64,000 bases of DNA from Diphasiastrum complanatum (taxonomy: Eukaryota; Streptophyta; Lycopodiopsida; Lycopodiales; Lycopodiaceae), in the NCBI GenBank assembly GCA_029204225.1, contig CM055101.1, positions 5,583,246 through 5,647,245 of the forward strand. Reading direction: 5' to 3'. The translations under genes were made by a program, and so were the position numbers. A model generated the notes under the pieces. It saw only the letters and a program-made list of their open reading frames with translations. It did not search any database and had not been told where the DNA came from. Positions 61,723 through 64,000 of this stretch are shown piece after piece; within the stretch, counting starts at the first letter, position 1, and the number at the start of each line of letters is the position of its first letter.

Positions 61723-63140
61723 AAGAGTACCTATCATACCCTCATGTTCCCATCTCCAAAGTCAAGGGTACTACATAGATGTAAACGTACGAAGTTATCA
61801 AAGATTTTGAGGATCAAGGTAGTTTTTTAAAGAAAATTTGTGACCTAACTTACTAATTGGAGCTACTGACAAATGTAGAGTACACCTGGTACTTCATGCA
61901 AGCAAGGCGGTAATCTGTTCGTAGGCCAAGTTGCGATGCAATTGTACGATACACCAGAAGATGGACCTAAGCAGGTACTAGATAGGAGTGTTGACTGTGG
62001 AATGCACTCTCCAAGAGTACATAATAGTCTTGGGTACTAGAGATAGGTGATTCAAGCGTCATGTTCTCCAACTATCTAGTTACCATGAGAATCTAGATTG
62101 GAAATAAGGGATGGAGGAAGGATACAAACCAAGAGAGTCTAAAAAGCTAGATAGGATTGCTGGTGTATTTTAAAGAATTAGTAGAGGTTACAAAGAATGT
62201 ATCACAATTTGTAATTAAGGAGCGATGACTTCCTAAAGTGGGAAGGGCTATCAGGGTCAAGTCATTGATGAAACATTACGAGGTTCAAAATGGTTACTTG
62301 TACTATATGGGAAAATTTCACATATATACATTCAGATTGTGACTAATGCGGCTGCATGTCAGACCTCAATCACTGCAGTTGAATTGACACATAATTCTCC
62401 TATCCTATCGCATGCTTCCAAAGAAATTAACAACATAACGAGCAGCTGAATCTTCAACTTCTCCTCTCCTCCCATCATGATGCCTTTACAACAAGGAAAA
62501 ATAGTGAATAACCTATTCTCGAATGTAAAATGGAAACTCTTTAAAAAAATGGAGTTTCTAGCCCACTACAAGCCACATTTTTAACACATCACTTGCACAA
62601 GATTTACTACTATTTGCTAGCCATCTACAAGCTCCAGATTGAGCTATCTTTTACTCTTTATGTAAAGACCAAAAAAGGGGGTTCCAAGCCCTTACAAAAG
62701 ATAATTGGGGTTTGGCTCACAGTTGTCATTCAGCTGGTCACATTAATATTGGGCCTTTTCCCTAAGCAAGCCAAGCCTCAACTTTGCTGTTAATGGTCCT
62801 AGTCATGCTAAATAGGTATTAGGTAGGAGGCCCTCGAGGCCCCATTTAACTATCCATAGCATACTCACAAAGTCAAAGTTGGTGGAATGTGTAAAAAGGA
62901 AGCTATATTTGCCTGCAATCCTTGGCAGATAATACAAAAATAGTGGATGACACCTTAGCAGTTCCAAAATAGTTTCTTAACACAAAATTCAGTCTGAAGA
63001 AAAAAAGTGACAGATATGATTAGAAAACTAGCTGAAATGAAGAGAGAAACAGGGACATTCCAAATAAAGTCTGTAGAAGTGATGATTTGGTGCATAATTG
63101 CAATAATTTCACACTTATACATGAATGAAGTGATTCGTAT

Positions 63141-63143
<3 letters not shown>
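61723..63143. other. No gene recognised
   Basis: Possibly internal sequence of the minus-strand LTR element at the left. No motif or PBS is visible. Confidence 0.4.

Positions 63144-63195
<52 letters not shown>
63144..63195 (-). repeat. (GA)n tract abutting the LINE 3' end
   Basis: 52 bp. Read on minus it is (TC)n immediately after AATAAAGCTTT, the polyadenylation-signal-like end of the LINE. Confidence 0.9.
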
Positions 63196-63199
<4 letters not shown>

Positions 63200-64000
63200 T
63201 TTATTAACATCTTTTCCATGCCAAAAGGCATTTAAGACCAGTAAGAGTACATGTCAAGTATGTGATAACCCTGGGAGCGTATATAAACGTCTCCAAGAAA
63301 GAAAACTGTGCATAAAAGATGAACAATATAACTTTAAACTGCAAACTGTCCATAAGCGGGAGCAAAAATAGCTACTTAGAGTAGGAACATCTCATCTAGT
63401 ACTACTGCTGAAAAAGGATGTGATAAGAGCTGTAGCAGGAGGTAGTATGGATTGTCGCTGTCGTCGTCGTCTAGGAGGATGAGAACAGTGTGCTCTCATA
63501 ACAGGGCGGGTAATGTGGGATGCCACATGACTGTGAGTGACACACTGTCTCTGATATCTGTGAGGTGGTGTATCATCATCATCATCATCTGACTCGGGGT
63601 CTTGGTGTGGTCGTCTCCTGGAGAAGAATGATGTAATCATAGCCTGAGAGCTAGAGCGTGGCTGGTGAACTGACTGGTACATATCCTGTCGCAGCAAGAC
63701 CATCTCACGTATCATGAGCGCAACACAGCGAGGCTCCTCATATGCAATAAGTGATCCGAGTGTGGTAGGCATGTCCCGGAACAGGCAATGGTATCTCCCT
63801 CTGATCGCATAGTATATGGGGCATTTGAAGATGAAGTGCTCCTCGGACTCTACCTCATGTAAAGAACATAGCTGGCACAATCTTTCCTCTCGTGGTGTAC
63901 CCTCTGGAATCTGCCAGTCTCGATAGCCAACTGATGCGAGGAGACTCTGAACTATCCCAAGGTGAAGCGGAGACTGTGTGATAGTCCTGAAGACAAATAG
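63196..64000 (-). mobile_element. LINE (non-LTR retrotransposon) 3' part
   Basis: The minus strand holds the end of an ORF2-like frame, a short 3' UTR (63196-63391) and an AATAAA at its end. The 5' part lies beyond the window. No poly(A) tail is present; the end joins a (TC)n tract. Confidence 0.75.
63392..64000 (-). CDS. LINE ORF2 C-terminal region with two PIP-like motifs
   Basis: The frame is open from the window edge to a stop at 63392. It resembles the C-terminal end of plant LINE reverse-transcriptase proteins: LHLGIVQSLLASVGY, then a zinc-finger-like CQLCSLHEVESEEHFIFKCP (C-x2-C-x9-H-x4-C). Next come a helical stretch, QAMITSFF (63623-63646), an acidic DDDDDD run, arginine-rich PPRRRRQRQS and a terminal TALITSFF (63410-63433). 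QAMITSFF fits the PCNA-interacting-peptide consensus QxxIxxFF exactly; the last copy lacks only Q. The upstream endonuclease and RT cores lie outside the window. Confidence 0.7.
   Translation of the reverse strand, partial: LFVFRTITQSPLHLGIVQSLLASVGYRDWQIPEGTPREERLCQLCSLHEVESEEHFIFKCPIYYAIRGRYHCLFRDMPTTLGSLIAYEEPRCVALMIREMVLLRQDMYQSVHQPRSSSQAMITSFFSRRRPHQDPESDDDDDDTPPHRYQRQCVTHSHVASHITRPVMRAHCSHPPRRRRQRQSILPPATALITSFFSSSTR

Noticed and set aside
61525-61830. 101-aa plus ORF
   Set aside because: It lies within and across the end of a minus-oriented LTR; no protein similarity recognised.
63007-63207. 66-aa plus ORF ending in the (GA)n tract
   Set aside because: Half of it is the dinucleotide repeat, and it overlaps the LINE 3' boundary.

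Overview
The window is nuclear DNA of a land plant. It holds layered Ty1-copia and Ty3-gypsy LTR retrotransposons primed by initiator-Met tRNA (TGGTATCAGAGC), a LINE tail, hAT-type DNA transposons, long (GA)n/(CT)n microsatellites, and one intron-bearing host gene fragment that looks like tRNase Z. The lineage cannot be fixed from sequence alone; the tRNase Z piece looks diverged from the angiosperm form. There are no operons. Almost every long reading frame is a retroelement, mostly broken.

1-9.2 kb: a degenerate LTR-element copy on the minus strand, then an old copia (E0) whose RNase H is split by a complete, young, apparently intact copia, E1 (2014-8444, 655-bp LTRs with three visible differences, TSD CATAG, 1317-aa Gag-Pol). 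9.6-19.4 kb: a decayed minus-strand gypsy chromovirus split within its integrase by a second full-length copia, E2 (10335-16358, TSD CACAG); its RT block lies inverted. 19.8-26.6 kb: unrecognised coding-like fragments, then copia and gypsy pieces in both orientations. 26.6-32.0 kb: a third full-length copia, E3, minus strand (26590-31988, TSD GGATG), same family as the plus fragment at 23.2-25.2 kb. 32-41.7 kb: copia fragments and isolated 5' ends (LTR+PBS+leader/gag), including E4 (gag related to E1) and E5 (PBS region amplified as a 35-bp tandem array), then a second copy of the degenerate element seen at the window start.

42-52 kb: mostly AT-rich DNA without recognised genes, with an unrecognised ORF carrying an internal repeat (43093-43713), a zinc-knuckle fragment, two copia fragments and a 138-bp (GA)n. 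52-55 kb: a duplicated ~0.5-kb block around minisatellites and opposed (GA)n/(CT)n tracts. 55.3-56.5 kb: two exons matching the N-terminal half of long-form tRNase Z, separated by an intron built of degenerate tandem repeats that recopy the exon-intron boundary. 57.3-59.2 kb: two hAT-like elements with 8-bp TSDs. 60-61.7 kb: gypsy integrase fragment and a minus-strand LTR. 63.1-64.0 kb: the 3' end of a LINE whose ORF carries two PCNA-binding-like (PIP) motifs and whose 3' end abuts a (CT)n tract.

The genes do not form a pathway. The biology is nested transposition: E1 into E0, E2 into a gypsy, E3 into gypsy remnants, E4 into a copia integrase. Palindromes are shared by different LTR families (TTCACACGTGTGAA and TTCGCGAA), suggesting convergent or exchanged regulatory modules.
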